Of a stretch of 64,000 nt of DNA, positions 11,888 through 24,169 are shown piece by piece. Position 1 is the stretch's first letter; each line of letters begins with the position of its first letter. The DNA comes from Nephrocerus scutellatus (lineage: Eukaryota; Arthropoda; Insecta; Diptera; Pipunculidae). Under the pieces are notes generated by a model that did no database searches, was not told the DNA's origin, and was given only the letters and a program-made list of their open reading frames with translations. The DNA lies in NCBI GenBank assembly GCA_947095585.1, contig OX352762.1, forward strand, positions 113,180,930 to 113,244,929. The letters run 5' to 3'. The position numbers and the translations under genes are program-made.

Positions 11888-12590
11888 TAAATGTAAAAAA
11901 ACTTCGTTTGTCGGGTACAAACTTTTATATAAACATCGCAACACGCCACACGTCATCGTTTATTATTTGGTAATAATCGCCAAAATATCTGATTTTGAGG
12001 TCGGAGCTATTTTAAAGAGTTTTCTAGTTTCCACGTTTCACACGCGCCACACGTCAAAAGCTTAGATACTCAGAATTTCAGAATTTCAACTCTCGAGGTC
12101 GTGTGAAAGGTGGTTAAAAAAGACCTCAAAAAGTACTATTTTGGGCTTAGACATACACGTAATTTCAGCTATCTAAGTTGTGTAGAAGGTGGTAAAAAAT
12201 GACCTCAAAGAAGTCGAAAAAAGTCAACCCATCGCACGTGCCAGACGCGACACGCATCATACTCAGAATGTAAAACATTTTATTTTGGACTTAGACACTC
12301 ACAAAATCTCAGCTCTCTAGGTCATGTGGAAGTTTGTTTAAAAGGACCTCAAAAAAGTCGAAAAAAATGTCAACCCATTACACGCGCCACACGCGATACG
12401 CTACACACGTCATACTCGGAATATAAAAAATGTTATTTTGGACTTAAACACACAAAATTTCAACTCTATAGTGGAAGGTGGTTTGAAAGGACCTCAAAGT
12501 GGTCGAAAATACAGAGTAAAAGTGGTCAAGTTAAGTTAAATAAAAGTTTAAAAAAAAATCGTGGAGCCCCCTGACCAAATGACCGACACC
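11888..12590 (+). repeat. Family A tandem-repeat element, copy 2
   Basis: It has the same leader as copy 1 (GTAAATGTAAAAAAACTTCG, then TTTATTATTTGGTAATAATC) followed by tandem units. The word CAACCC starting a unit recurs at about 12225 and 12371, a spacing of 146 bp. Units contain CACACGCGCCACACGCGA-type text, CTCTCTAGGTCATGTGG and AAAGGACCTCAAA. It ends at about 12570 and runs directly into a short family B word (GTGGAGCCCCCTGACC). No LTR sequence flanks this copy, so family A is not simply part of that LTR. Confidence 0.75.
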
Positions 12591-12799
12591 TTCCAAATAA
12601 ATAAATTAAACTTCAGCTTCTTAATTTTTTTATTTAGTTATTTATTTAATTTGCTTACTTAACTTTATAACTTGTTTTTAACTTTTTAATTTTATATTTA
12701 AATTAATGCGACTATTACTTTATCGTACTAGCGGGTTGATGGTTGGGATGCAACTGCCTTAGCTCTAAAAAAGAATGTCAACGGAAATCACCGAAGACC
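12591..12799. other. AT-rich spacer
   Basis: A T-rich stretch dominated by TTTATTTAGTTATTTATTT. Nothing coding is seen. Confidence 0.5.
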
Positions 12800-12975
12800 T
12801 CGAATGTATAAATTCTCTATATTAACTTGGCGTGTCTGTGGCTGGCTGGTTGGCTGGCTGGTCAGATCTTGTGATAAATTTTTAGCCTACTTCCCAAAGC
12901 CCAATTTTATTGAAATTTTGCACACATGAGTATTTCCGGTGACAATACTATTCTATTAAAATTTGGGACGGTACC
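12800..12975 (-). repeat. Family B fragment with GGCTGGTT tract, copy 4
   Basis: A TCTCTATATTAACTTGGCGT segment and a short GGCTGGCTGGTTGGCTGG tract are followed by CTACTTCCCAAAGCCCAATT and an ACACATGAGTATTTCCGGTG module. It matches the order of the other minus-orientation family B copies. Confidence 0.65.
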
Positions 12976-15100
12976 GATGTATATAGTATGTCGCAATCAA
13001 TATTTCTTAGGTAATTCTGATGCTTGTTTTCTTTAAATACCCAACAGGTGTGCAAAATTTCAGAACGCATTATCTGAAAAATTCATAAAAACATGAGATT
13101 TGTAAAAATTATTCGTATGATGAACATTGGACTCAGGAGTCTTGACAACACTTTGTATTAAGTGCATTTAATGGTATAAAACCACAGCGGAACGTTTATA
13201 CCTGATCGGTTAAAGTGTAATGAAGTCTATAGGGAACAAACATACATACAGAGATTCACTTTTATATATTAAGATATTTATATTTTATTTTGAATTTTAT
13301 ATTCATAAACTAAATAAGAGAAGAAATGTCCCAAAAGTATGCTCGCAAGAGGAGAAAGTATATTGGGGTTTTGAGCAACGAAATAACAGGGTTCTCTTGA
13401 AACGAAAACCTGAGGACAGGGTAGTAAATTTGACGGGATTTATGAAGATTAATAGTACCGCTATCTTGTCATAGTGTGCATGCATTTTTACCCTCCCCCG
13501 CCAAAAAATAATATCTATCTACATCTAGACTTATATAGAAACATTCATAATTCAGGCATATAATTGAGACGCATATATAAATAAATTTATGAAACACATA
13601 TAAACAGTATATAAAACGAACATCTGCATATATTGTTTAGATATTTTCAAAGGTAACTGCTGACGCCCGTGAATAGGTTTTTTTAAGATAAAAAAAAATA
13701 CAACGAGAAGGCTGGAAAAATTCTCGTTTGCTTTTGGTAAACATGTTCTTTATGCGCTCTTATTTTCTACCACTTACATACTAATACCACAGATAATATA
13801 CTATATATAATTATCTATGCTAACACCTTGAGTTTGGTATTTTGAAAAGCTATTATAGAAGAAGTATGCATTCAGCCGCATTAAAGGGAGATATTCAAAG
13901 CGCCTCCGACCGCCAATGCCATCGAAACAAGGAAGGCCAACATTAACAAGAAGCTTGTAGCACAAACGTAAAGCGTAAACCGGTATGTCTGTTTGTCTGA
14001 GGATGATACAAATCACGAGATTTCCTTCCCATCCTTGTGCCTGCGTGCACACAACGCATTCGTTCTTCCTTTTATTTATTTCTGCTTTAATTTAAATTTA
14101 TTTCATACCATGCTCTACGCACACTCCTTTGCCAGCGGATTTGGTTCTCCTCTTATTTTGTTAATTTTATTTTGACTTATAAAATTCTCCCCACATCCGA
14201 CCAGACGTCTGACAAAAGGAAGATTTATACGCTCGCGTACATTAATATCCATCTGCAAGGACTTTCTGATAATACCAAAGTTTTTTTTAGAGAGTTTCCT
14301 TTTTGGTTGGTATTCAAAAAATATTTTATTTATTCAAGAAATTTTGTCCCGGACACGTGTTCCGAGCGAAGTTTAACTTTGTCCGTTCACAAGTGACGGA
14401 ATTTTATTTTTATTTCTTTTATTAAATGTCATTTTAAAAGTTCAAAAATACAGAAATACGACAACAGTCACACAATAATGTTCAATGAACTTTTAGGGCG
14501 AATTGTTAGATATTTAATGTTTATTTTTAGTTAAATGTGCCCCTGTCGGTGTTCTCTTGCTCCTTCGTAAAGCTTCACTGGTATAAGCGCGCGTAATTGA
14601 CACGAATATGAATAACTGTTGTGTTAAGGGATTAAAAAACATAACAACGATATTTTCAAGGATTTAAACTGGAACACACATACCTACTATTATGGTGTAT
14701 GATACGACTGACCTACATCGCTTGGTAGCATAGTGATTTTACGCTCGTACATATGGAAGCGATACGAGGAGTAAACTCTCCGACTCATGCTGCAATATTT
14801 TAAGTCCGGAAGCTAGGAATAATGGGTCACGTTCATATGATATGTGCCCTGATCGAACAGGTATTAAAGTTTTGTGACCAAATTTATAGCGACGCGTTTG
14901 CGATATAGGTATTGCAATACAACTGAGAAGGAACAAAAGTTATTTCGATATTTAAACTTATTCTGCGTTTTTGAAGACAAGCACGAAACAAATTATGTGT
15001 TTACTTTAAAATTATGGTATTAATATTTTGTACAGAAAAAAATCGAAAAAATTTATTTTAAAAAAATTCGACTGCCATTTTAGCCGAGGAGTAATTTTTA
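12976..15100. other. Gene-free tract
   Basis: AT-rich sequence without a recognised element or protein motif. The short open frames between 13220 and 14940 look accidental. Confidence 0.5.
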
Positions 15101-15103
15101 ATT

Positions 15104-15190
15104 TTAAAATTATCTCGATAGTTTACAAATACCTTGTTTTATTTTGCTGTTAAAAAAAATAATCGTATCTATCGAGATAATTTTTAATTA
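15104..15190. repeat. Short inverted repeat / hairpin
   Basis: ATTATCTCGATAG near 15110-15122 is complementary to CTATCGAGATAAT near 15169-15181, with about 45 bp between. The arms are extended by AT-rich text. It could be a tiny foldback or a decayed MITE. Confidence 0.4.
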
Positions 15191-15571
15191 ACTTGGCAAT
15201 ATTCTAGTTTATGGATGGCTTTACGGGAGGAATCCTTGGAGCTTCTCATCGAAACTTACTTACCAGACTTGACTCGGGGAGGTTGGTGGACATAATAATT
15301 CGAGCTTAAATTAAATCTAGTAGTTGGACACAGTCTCAAAATACACTTGGGAATCATTAAGAAACCCATACACGGGGACATAATAAAAAAGAAACGGATC
15401 GATTGGGTACCAGACGGCTTGAAGCCGTCACAGCCGGCACAGATCTGATCATCTAGCGGAAGTCTGAAACAACTCGTAGAAGATTCTAACCTGGCTGGAG
15501 GTAATTTTCAGATTTTTTAAATAGCTCGTAAAAAGAATTGTCAACTCCATGATCCACCATTGGAAGTCGGG
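15191..15571. other. Unassigned tract
   Basis: The minus strand can be read as broken LINE-like text (for example ITAKRILLPDFQWWIME) but without a diagnostic motif, so I leave it unassigned. Confidence 0.3.
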
Positions 15572-15629
15572 TAGTAAGATCCTCTTAGCCGTAATGAGTT
15601 GTCTTATCCTGTCTTCATTCAGATATATA
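15572..15629 (+). repeat. 58-bp direct repeat, first copy
   Basis: It starts TAGTAAGATCCTCTTAGCCG and ends CATTCAGATATATA. It is identical over all 58 bases to 15956-16013. It ends exactly at the TA where a deleted mariner begins. Confidence 0.9.
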
Positions 15630-15744
15630 ACGGGTGTTTTTTTAGGAGGTTTGTTTTTCCGATAGATGTCGTTTTATTTTATGACAGTTGTTTTGACAGC
15701 TCAAAGTGGCATTTCTACTCAGTATTGTTTGGCAAATCATTATG

Positions 15745-15775
<31 letters not shown>

Positions 15776-15938
15776 ACATTTGTGAAAAATAATCGTGGTA
15801 GCCATATGCCAGAAATTGTGTTTAAATGTTAAATGCCAAAAAATTATCTACCAAATAAAAAAAAATTTTGGTCATTTCATAATTTTATATGTGTTTTATT
15901 CAAAAAAAAAATCGGCAACCTCTTAAAAAAACACCCGT
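15630..15938 (+). mobile_element. Internally deleted mariner element
   Basis: The ends are inverted repeats: ACGGGTGTTTTTTTAGGAGG on the left, and the complement of CCTCTTAAAAAAACACCCGT on the right. TA duplications lie at 15628-15629 and 15939-15940. The left part resembles a mariner 5' UTR. A run of 29 A at 15745-15773 is followed by a remnant that translates to RGSHMPEIVFKC and a stop, in the position of a mariner transposase C-terminus. Nearly the whole transposase is gone. At 309 bp, against roughly 1.3 kb for intact mariners, it is a MITE-like derivative. Confidence 0.75.
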
Positions 15939-15955
15939 TAGATATAAGATAAGTT

Positions 15956-16013
15956 TAGTAAGATCCTCTTAGCCGTAATGAGTTGTCTTATCCTGTCTTC
16001 ATTCAGATATATA
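15956..16013 (+). repeat. 58-bp direct repeat, second copy
   Basis: A perfect copy of 15572-15629, again ending at the TA target of a mariner-type element (the next feature). Confidence 0.9.
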
Positions 16014-16786
16014 CATGGTGTCCCAGAATTCGTGATACAAACTAAGCAGGATGATAGCGGAGGTCATTTCCAACCAAAATAGCCAACTAAGTTTTATCGA
16101 ATTGTTGATGGTTCAAAAGTTCATCCATTTTTAGTATTTTTGGGTAAAATCGCATACGCCGCCACTAAAAAATTAATTTAAAAAAAACCAACAGTTCTTT
16201 TGTTTATGTTTTTTTAATACGATCTGGAAGAGTGTGCCTTTCCAATAAAGTTATTTTATAAGCTTTATTCTTTATCTTTTGTGATGTCTTTTTGTTTCCC
16301 AACATTTTTTGATTGATTTTTAAGTAGCTCTGGCGGAAAAACAATCTACTACAGAAAGTTGAAAGTTGAGTCAGACGACATTGCGAAATTAATGCAGATT
16401 ATTAAATGGTATCATGCATAGGAATATTCAAAACAGAACGGTTTTTATCAATTGTTTTACAAAGTAATTCATGTTTATTAAAGAATGCACTTTCGAGTGC
16501 TAAAATAAGCTGCGTTGTCAGAAATAAAGCAAAATTATAATTTTTATTTTTTTTTATTTTAAATATTATAACAAGTATTCGAAGTGTCTACTATTTGCCA
16601 TAATCAATAATCGGCATCGTCGAATAAAATTTATTTTAATCTGTCGGTACGCCCGCTCGTTATTTTTAATATGGAATAACTTTTGAACCATCAACAATTC
16701 GATAAACCTACATTTGGCTTTGATGGTTGGAAATAACCTTCGCTATCACCCTGCTTTGTTTGTACCACGAATTCTGGGACACCCTG
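16014..16786. mobile_element. Mariner-like MITE with long terminal inverted repeats
   Basis: The left end CATGGTGTCCCAGAATTCGT and about 110 further bases (through TCGAATTGTTGATGGTTCAA) are mirrored by the right end, 16680-16786, which closes with ACGAATTCTGGGACACCCTG. TA flanks both ends (16012-16013 and 16787-16788). The length is 773 bp, and the inside is AT-rich with no transposase frame. It sits just 3' of LINE-Y. Confidence 0.8.
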
Positions 16787-16799
16787 TATAGTTGTAGTG

Positions 16800-18450
16800 G
16801 GTTGGTGTGATAATCTGAGAAAAACCACACCAGAGCACTCACACTTTCGGTCAATTGTACTCGTTCCCAGTAAGTTCACTATTCAAATCTCTTCGTTAAT
16901 TTAAGATAGCGAAGGACTTGTTATAGTTCCAACGACCGAAGCTGTTTGATCGTTATTATATCCCTTCCAAAAACGTTCATCCGTAGCCTGGAGTAAGCAG
17001 GACAGCTACAAAGGAAATGTGTAGTTGTTTCTTCTTCCTCCAGGCAAAACTTACATATTGGATGCAATACAAGTTCCAACTTGAACATATGACTTCCAGT
17101 TGGATAATGTTCTGTAAGTAAACCGACCATGCTCCGACAGTTCCTTCTGGATATTACCAAAACGAACTTAGCGGTGTTTTACTTCGGCCTATCCAGAAAG
17201 TGCTTGGTAGTTCTACATGATTTATGGAGTGCCAAGTTGTTCCTGTTCGGCTTCCCTAAATTTTCGAATACCAATATTAAAGCTTACCTGACTCAAGTGT
17301 AACATTGGTTCCTGACCAGTAGGAATATTGGAAGAACCACTTCTTGCAAGTGCATCAGCAAATTCACTTCTCTTTATTCCTGCATGTCCCAGAACCCAGA
17401 CAAGAGTGATGGAATTCCATCTTGAAATAGAGTTCAGTCTTCACTCACATTCTGGAACAATCTTTGATTTGACACAAGGTGATTCCAGTGCTAGTAGAGC
17501 AGCTTGGCTGTCACTACATATTGCCAAGTTTCGTTTTTGTATCTTTTTAGAGACAGCCCAGTTGGCAACTTGTAAAATAGCAAATATTTCTGTTTGAAAT
17601 ACAGTTGGCCATTTCCCAAGTTCGAATGACTTCTTATAATTCTCATTTAAAAACCATCCTGCACCAGTTACTTCATCGGCAAGAGAAGCGTCAGTGTAGA
17701 ATATGGGTTCGAATTCCCTATGGATCTCAGTTGAATTTTTCCAACCAGGGAACAGTTTTCCCTTTCCACTCCTTTCTGGCTGGACTGGACTCAACAAAGC
17801 TATCCATTAAGGATTTGCACAAAATTTGTGCTCTTTCTTCAATTTCAGCTTCGTTTGTGAGCTTCCTTTTGTGCCTCCAAAGATTAGTTTTAGCTTTATG
17901 AGACTCTTGGAATTTCATCCAGTCAGTTCTTCTTGGATTTCTGCCGACGGGAATTGTGTTAAATTTGGCGCTTAACTGAAAGCCAATATATCGATGGTCG
18001 GACAATGAAATATCTTTCATAACTATCCATCCTTTGATTTGGTTTATCATCTTGTCGTTTGACAGGGTTAGATCAATCAATTCTCTTATCTAACTGTTCA
18101 AAAATGTTGGATCATTGCCAATGTTATTTATTACTAAGTCTGTGGAAGGTATATAGTCCAACAGTTGAAGTCCTTTGTTGTTGCATTTGCTACTTCTCCA
18201 GACGGTATGCTGAGAATTCGCATTGCATCCAACAATTAGGCCCATATTGTTAGATTCAGAGTATCTAACCAGTTCCATCAGTTCTCATGATGGAGCGTGG
18301 CTAATGCAGTCATAGGGGAGAGAAGTGGATGTCACAATGGTTTCTGCCTTCTGCTGATAATGTATTTTAACTCCGAAAAGATCTTGAGTACAGAACTGTC
18401 GCAGTTAATTAGCTGAGATAATTTTCAAACAGGCCCGAGGACGATTACTG
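16800..18450 (-). mobile_element. LINE-Y: endonuclease joined to RNase H, reverse transcriptase missing
   Basis: Reading the minus strand from about 18450 downward, an APE-type endonuclease appears: IVGCNANSQHTVW near 18240, IDLTLSN near 18078 and SLSDHRYIGF near 18000, followed by RNPRRTDW. At about 17760 the frame passes into an RNase H domain: FYTDAS near 17700, GAGW, TVFQTEIFAILQVANWA and ICSDSQAALLAL near 17510. After that comes the C-terminal zinc-knuckle-like CKFCLEEEETTTHFLCSCP near 17030. The roughly 250-residue reverse transcriptase expected between endonuclease and RNase H is absent. RNase H places it in the I/LOA/R1-like group. Stops and frameshifts occur, so the copy is dead. Confidence 0.85.
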
Positions 18451-19779
18451 CCTTCATGATAAAAGACAGTGCCCTAATTAATCATGCCTAAGCCACAGAT
18501 ACGTCTACGATGTACCCATGGCTCTAGCACAAGGATTATTTGAGGACATAGTAGTCAACGAATTTCTGTAAGAACTAGAGATCGAGGGAATAAGATAAAT
18601 CACAGGAAAATACATTGAAACGATTAAAGATACAGAATGCCTTCCAACAGAGCCGGTCCAGCTTACTAGAACTTCTCATTTCGAATGAATTTTAATCTCT
18701 TGTTTCATAAATAGTGCAAAGACTGGAAATATAAGTGTATCGATTGCGCCTAAGACTTTGCACACACACTTACGTTTACATTATAGTTCTTTAGCATGAA
18801 ATGTTCTGCCGTTAGGACTTTTGATAGTTGTCATGTACGCATCGTTGCTTAACCAAGGTTAGAAAATAAATGAACAACAGAAAAAAAGATATAATCTTAA
18901 TATCAAACTATGCTAAGAAAATAAGCCAGTTGCAAGGGAAAAATGCTATATCATACGTGATTTTTATTTTTCGCAATTGCTTCTCATGCGGAAATAAAAA
19001 GATAAACTCTCTTTTGTAGATGAGTATCGTGTGGCTTTACGTATCGAATTTATTTGCACAAAAGGGTGCTGGGAGTTTTCCATTCAATTGTGGGTGTGCG
19101 CTTCCCATCATTTTATCTGTAATCCATCCAACACTGAACATGATTGTGAGCTCAAAAGAGATTCAATGTCATGTGCACGAACTGCGTGCCGCATACAAGT
19201 GGGTTCATTTATGGGAAATTACTTTTTTATTTTGGACGTCAGGGCGGTATTATTATTTTAATACAGTAGTTCCGTTATACATGACATATTTGCATACGTG
19301 ACACACTTAAGCGATGCTGCCCTCTGAAATTGCTTACCTCAAATTCAAATGATATATGTATTTAGATAAAATAAAAAAGAAGTTTATAAGTTGTTCATTA
19401 CAGAATATTTTACATTACATTTTACACTTTATTTTGTGCTTTATTTCAATGCATAAATTTAGAGTGTATTTTAGCAACATTCTTGGGCAAAGATCTAATT
19501 TCTTTACCTCATATGATAATAAACCTGCTATTTTGGCACTAAGTGAAGCCTAGGTGAATAAAGACTCTGATGTTTCAGAACTTAGTTTACCTGGTTGTAA
19601 CTTGGTGCCGGTATTTTTCCAACATCGCGGTTCATCCACCTATTTACGTAATGATGTAGCTTATATACTTCTAACTGGTTACAATCAATGCTCCAACTCG
19701 AATTCAATTTCATAAGCAAACCATTTATTACTTTTTCATATATAGAAGCCCCAACTTTGACAGACTTATGCCGCCGCTG
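18451..19779. other. Gene-free tract
   Basis: The first 220 bases (18451-18670) have somewhat coding-like plus-strand text (ALAQGLFEDIVVNEFL) that I cannot assign; it may be an old element. The rest is AT-rich and featureless. Confidence 0.4.
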
Positions 19780-21230
19780 ATGCGATCACGAACACATTGG
19801 TATGAAAGAATTTATTCCTTTTAGTATAAAAACTGTCAAACCAAAGGATGATGGATGGTATGATTTTAACTGTACAGAGGCTTCTAGTAACAGGGAGGCA
19901 AGCTTTCGGTTATATGAAGCAAATCCCACAGATGAAAACCGACAAAAAATGCAAGCGTACCAGAACTGATTGCAATGTAAAAATGCGGCGAGCCCAATTC
20001 GTCTATGATCAAAGATTAAAGATAATAAAAGATAAAAAATACTACAATGTCCCAACAGTAGTAAACGTTTTTGGTCATTCGTGAAATGAATCAAAAATAC
20101 TGCATCGTCGTCAATTCCAACGCTAATTTAAAATGACATTCCAGCTTTCAGCTCTAAGGACAAAGCCAATCTACTTGCTGCACATTTTGTAGCTAGCTCC
20201 ACGCTTTAAGACTGTGCCTTGAGTCTACCCATACTTCAGAGTGTCGAACACCTTATGGGAAATTTATATTCTTACTGAGTGAAGTTGCTAGAGTTTTAAG
20301 TGACATCAGCATACACAAATCCGCTGGAACAGATGGTATTCCCCCATTACTTCTGAAAGGGTGTTCTTCATCGGTGGCATTACCGTTGCGAAAGCTTTTC
20401 TTCTTATCCTATTCTTCTGGACTCTTTCCGAGTAGTTGGGAAACAGCTTTTGTCCAGCCTATACCCAAAAATAGCTAGCTAACGCTAATAAGCCTAATAA
20501 CCCTCAGCTTATGAAATATTTTGAATCACGAGAGCTACTCAATGACCGCCAATATTTTTACCGTGGACAACGTTCTGGTGGAGATTTGAAGGCATATCGC
20601 CTTCGGAACCAGTTTGGTGGAAGCAAAGTTGAAGCACTTGATTTCAAAGGCATTTGACAGAGCTCTTCTGTCTAAAATGCGTTCTTTTGAAATCGATGTA
20701 AGCCTGCCTCAATGGATAAGAAGCTATATTTAAACCGTTCAATCCAAGTTGTGTTGGAGGGTTTTTCTGATATTCACCACATAAATGAGGATGTTCCTCA
20801 GGGTAATGTTTCCGACACTCTTTCTTATTTTCCTAAACGATCGTCTGTCTGTAACTTCTAATCCAATACATTCCTTCGCTGGCGACAGTAATCTTAGCTT
20901 CTCTTATATATTCACAGGTTCACGTCCTTTCTCTTCGGATGTGGAACTAGAAAAACAGCGTATGTTAAGCACGTTAAATTCTGAACTTGAAAGCATTTCA
21001 AAGTGGGGATAACACCATAGATTCGAATTTATCGCATCCAAAACACAATGTTGTCTTCTGTCGTTGAAGCGAAATAGCAACCTCCAGCCATTATACATAA
21101 ATGGCACTTGCGTTGAGGAAACTGAAAAACTAGCAATTCTTGGTATGTGCGTCAATGAAATATTCAACGTCGTTAAAACAAATAACAAATAAAATAAAAA
21201 TGAAAGGACAATTCCCTCATATATTTTGTT
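19780..21230 (+). mobile_element. LINE-X relic: linker plus reverse transcriptase
   Basis: In order on the plus strand come four parts. A linker between endonuclease and RT at 19850-20120 has KTDxNRQKMQAYQN and ends RFWSFVK-IKNTASSSIP. An RT N-terminus lies at about 20270-20470 (KSAGTDGIPPLLLKGCSS, SYSSGLFPSSWETAFVQPIP). RT middle text such as NDRQYFYRGQRSGGDL and SKAFDRALLSKMRS follows near 20550-20680. RT palm remnants lie at 20785-21010, where the catalytic box reads SFAGDSN instead of a YADD-type motif. The domain order matches the copies at 32795-34330 and 56190-57377. There are many stops and frameshifts. Confidence 0.85.
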
Positions 21231-21744
21231 GACAGCTTCCCAAGCCCCCAGCACAACCGTCATCATAGAGCTGTCATTATGACAAATCTAAGACACTCAT
21301 CGTATGGACTACCCAATACGCTGCCCCCGGTTATCCTTGGGGTTAATTGCCGGCAACACTCCAGTCGAGCCACCAATATCTGATTGGATTACATCTATTA
21401 CTGTCTTGTTTAGGTCACTGTCAGTATCTCCAGACTGCAGTACGACTACCCAAAGTCATCGATGCAGTTAGATGGTTTTGTCCGTTGCCCTTTCAGAATA
21501 TGGTAGATCAGTGGCACGTGTAATGTGTATTCTTGAGCGTTCCTGGTTCTATATATAAAGATCTTCCTTTTCATCAGCCTTTTTCTTTGCACTTTACACA
21601 CAAAAAATCACGTTAAAAAATAGCATCGTGTAATTCCTTCTAATGGCAAATTCGATTCATTTGATTCTTTGGCAAAACTGCGTGCGAATCAATCTTGAAA
21701 CAAAGCTACCCAAGTTTATTTATGTAAGAATGCCACAGCGGATT
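21231..21744. other. Unassigned tract
   Basis: A GC-richer patch at about 21290-21520 follows the LINE-X RT. It could be LINE 3' sequence or another element, but I cannot match it to anything else in the window. Confidence 0.35.
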
Positions 21745-21962
21745 TATGCTCTCTAGTGCTCTTTGGAAATACTGAGGATTTTTTCAAAATAACCCCACTT
21801 TGCACACATGTGTATCTCCGATGACAACATTTTCTTTAAATATTTGGAAGTGGTCGGCCACGAGGGCCGCGGGGTTCCCTCATAAATTAATACCATTTTG
21901 TTTAAACTTTGCACACATGTGTATCTACGATTAGAGTTTGTTGGTTTTTTCGGGTTCATTTT
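21745..21962 (-). repeat. Family B fragment, copy 5
   Basis: It contains two GCACACATGTGTATCT words (with CCGATGACAAC and ACGATTAGAG), GGTCGGCCACGAGGGCCGCG and GGTTCCCTCATAAA, the modules of family B in minus orientation. Confidence 0.65.
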
Positions 21963-24169
21963 ACATCAAGATCTTTCTTTTTTAATACATCACAACTGTA
22001 CGTCGTTTACACTTATTGCATATATAAATGCACGCGGAATTAATGATGATCTTAATTCGAATAGGTAGAACCCGTTACCACCAAGATATTGCAGAACTTA
22101 ACATGCAGCACGTTTATTAAATGTACATAAAGTAAAAGTACAATGCATAACATTTAAAGTGATGCAAAATAATAACCGCACAATGTGCGGGAAACAATTG
22201 CAATTATTTTTCACCTTCACAAGGTTACACCTTCTATTGTTCAGGACATGATGATAAATGCAGCAGGACTCGCTGCACGATAACAACTGTAACGGAGCAG
22301 CAACAAGAACAAGAACAACAACAAAAACTTTGCACATCATCAACATATCTTCTATCTTTTTCATTCAACTAACCTCAACGCTAAGCGAACGGTGGGAACC
22401 TCATAAAAGGGAAAACTTATATCGAAGCACGTACGTTAGCTCTCTGTAACTGCTCTCAAATGGGAAAATGGGAACGAACTAGTTACAAACTGTAAAATAA
22501 CAACCATCTATCCAAGTGGTTCTTTTATCTCTAAACTGTCTGTGTTTATTGCAGTTGCATACCTAGATAAATGTAAACGCATATTCAGACAGTTGATGCC
22601 AAGGTAAGCAAAGAAAAGTACAACAGCAGCACATGAAGTATCGTGCTTAATGACTTAGAAAGACTTAAATTGGAATAGTCATTGGCCCAAGTCAAACGAG
22701 TCGTTTCCCGGGCATAATCACATGCCTCTGAACTGATGTGCAAATTCCCAAAGACGAATTCAAATTCGAAAATGTTGCATTCTGTTGGCTTACGTCATAT
22801 TTGATTCCTGATCCACATTCAGCGTTTCTTTTCTGCGCTGCTGTACTGTCGTCGATGCAGCAGCAAAAATTCACTTCACTTATTTTATTATTACCTACAC
22901 ATTGGAATGCCGATGATGCCTGAAGTTTTCAAAATTGAAATTCATCAAGGACTTTGGTTTTTTTCTTTAAATTTTTACTTAAACTTTGTGTTTCAATATT
23001 GCTACAAGGAACAGTGTCTGAAGTATAAATCAATGGGAAACTTGGCTATGTATTAATGTTAGTATGTCGCTTGGATAATATATTCACGGTGGAAGTATGA
23101 GGCATGCAAAAAGAATTAAAAAGAATCGCAGACATTTCTCAAGTGTTTCAATTTGAAATGTATTTAATATTGACATACTTTTCGATTCGTTCCATAACTA
23201 AACAATTGAATAATTTTGTATGCCCATAATGTATGCATGATGTATACATCTTGCCGAACACATCGATTGCTAGTTGTACTCTTAGATGGCTAAAGCGTCA
23301 CAAAGAAAATTTGGCTCAAATAATCACAAGTTCAAAAAAACAAAAGCTTGGCGATGAAAATCCGGGATTGAAAGTTTTTTGTTGTCAACTTTTTGTTTTA
23401 TATTTCTGTAGGTTAACTCTTTGGCCTAAGCTAGCTTTTGATCGAAAAATATTTCAAGGATAAAGAAGCCACAAATTCACTGTCTTAAAAAGGACCGGAT
23501 AGTGGTGATGGGTACGATAAGATACGAGTTGTGTTAAGCTTGATCTCCCATATTTGCAAAAGTAAATGGTTTTTCAATTGGGATACCCCCTTTTTTCAAA
23601 AGTGTTTCTGATGGGCTAAGCGACAAGTAATATGCAGTTTGTTTTCTAAATGGCTTGTTGCGAACCCAAATTAACCAACTGACCGACGGACCAACTCAAC
23701 TTGATCGGTTCAAGGCAATCCGCAGATCGTCGCGATATATGGCCGAGAAAGAACCCATTGCGCGTTGTATGATATTTTGTAACCGACTTAACGACCGATG
23801 ATTTTTGCCCGTTAAACAGTTCCTTAAATCAATAAAAGTGGTAGAATATTAGCCTGTGCAATATAAAATCATGAAGAGTTTTGGAAAGGAGAATATTGTT
23901 TAATTGTTTGGATAAAGTCAGATGTCGATTTAAACACAAGTTTTCCCCTCCCCTGTGTTTGTGGGTTGTTTTCTAAATGATCTGTAAATTGTTTTCTTTC
24001 GGCTTTCCTTGTTGCTACTTAGCTTGGATACTTGGCTGTAAAAAATTCCCCTTTTGGTAAATTTTCAATAAAAGTTCAAAAATAACAAAAAATCCAAATA
24101 ATTTTTATGAATAAGAAATAATCCCTCACCTAGCCGGAATGACAGCTTCCGTTCGATGTTTTATTGATT
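21963..24169. other. Gene-free tract
   Basis: No recognised repeat or gene. Short open frames at 22098-22450, 22692-22923 and 23233-23463 have no identifiable domain. Confidence 0.5.

Noticed and set aside
17328..17901. Plus-strand open frames of 89 and 98 codons
   Set aside because: They are antisense shadows of LINE-Y RNase H and endonuclease.
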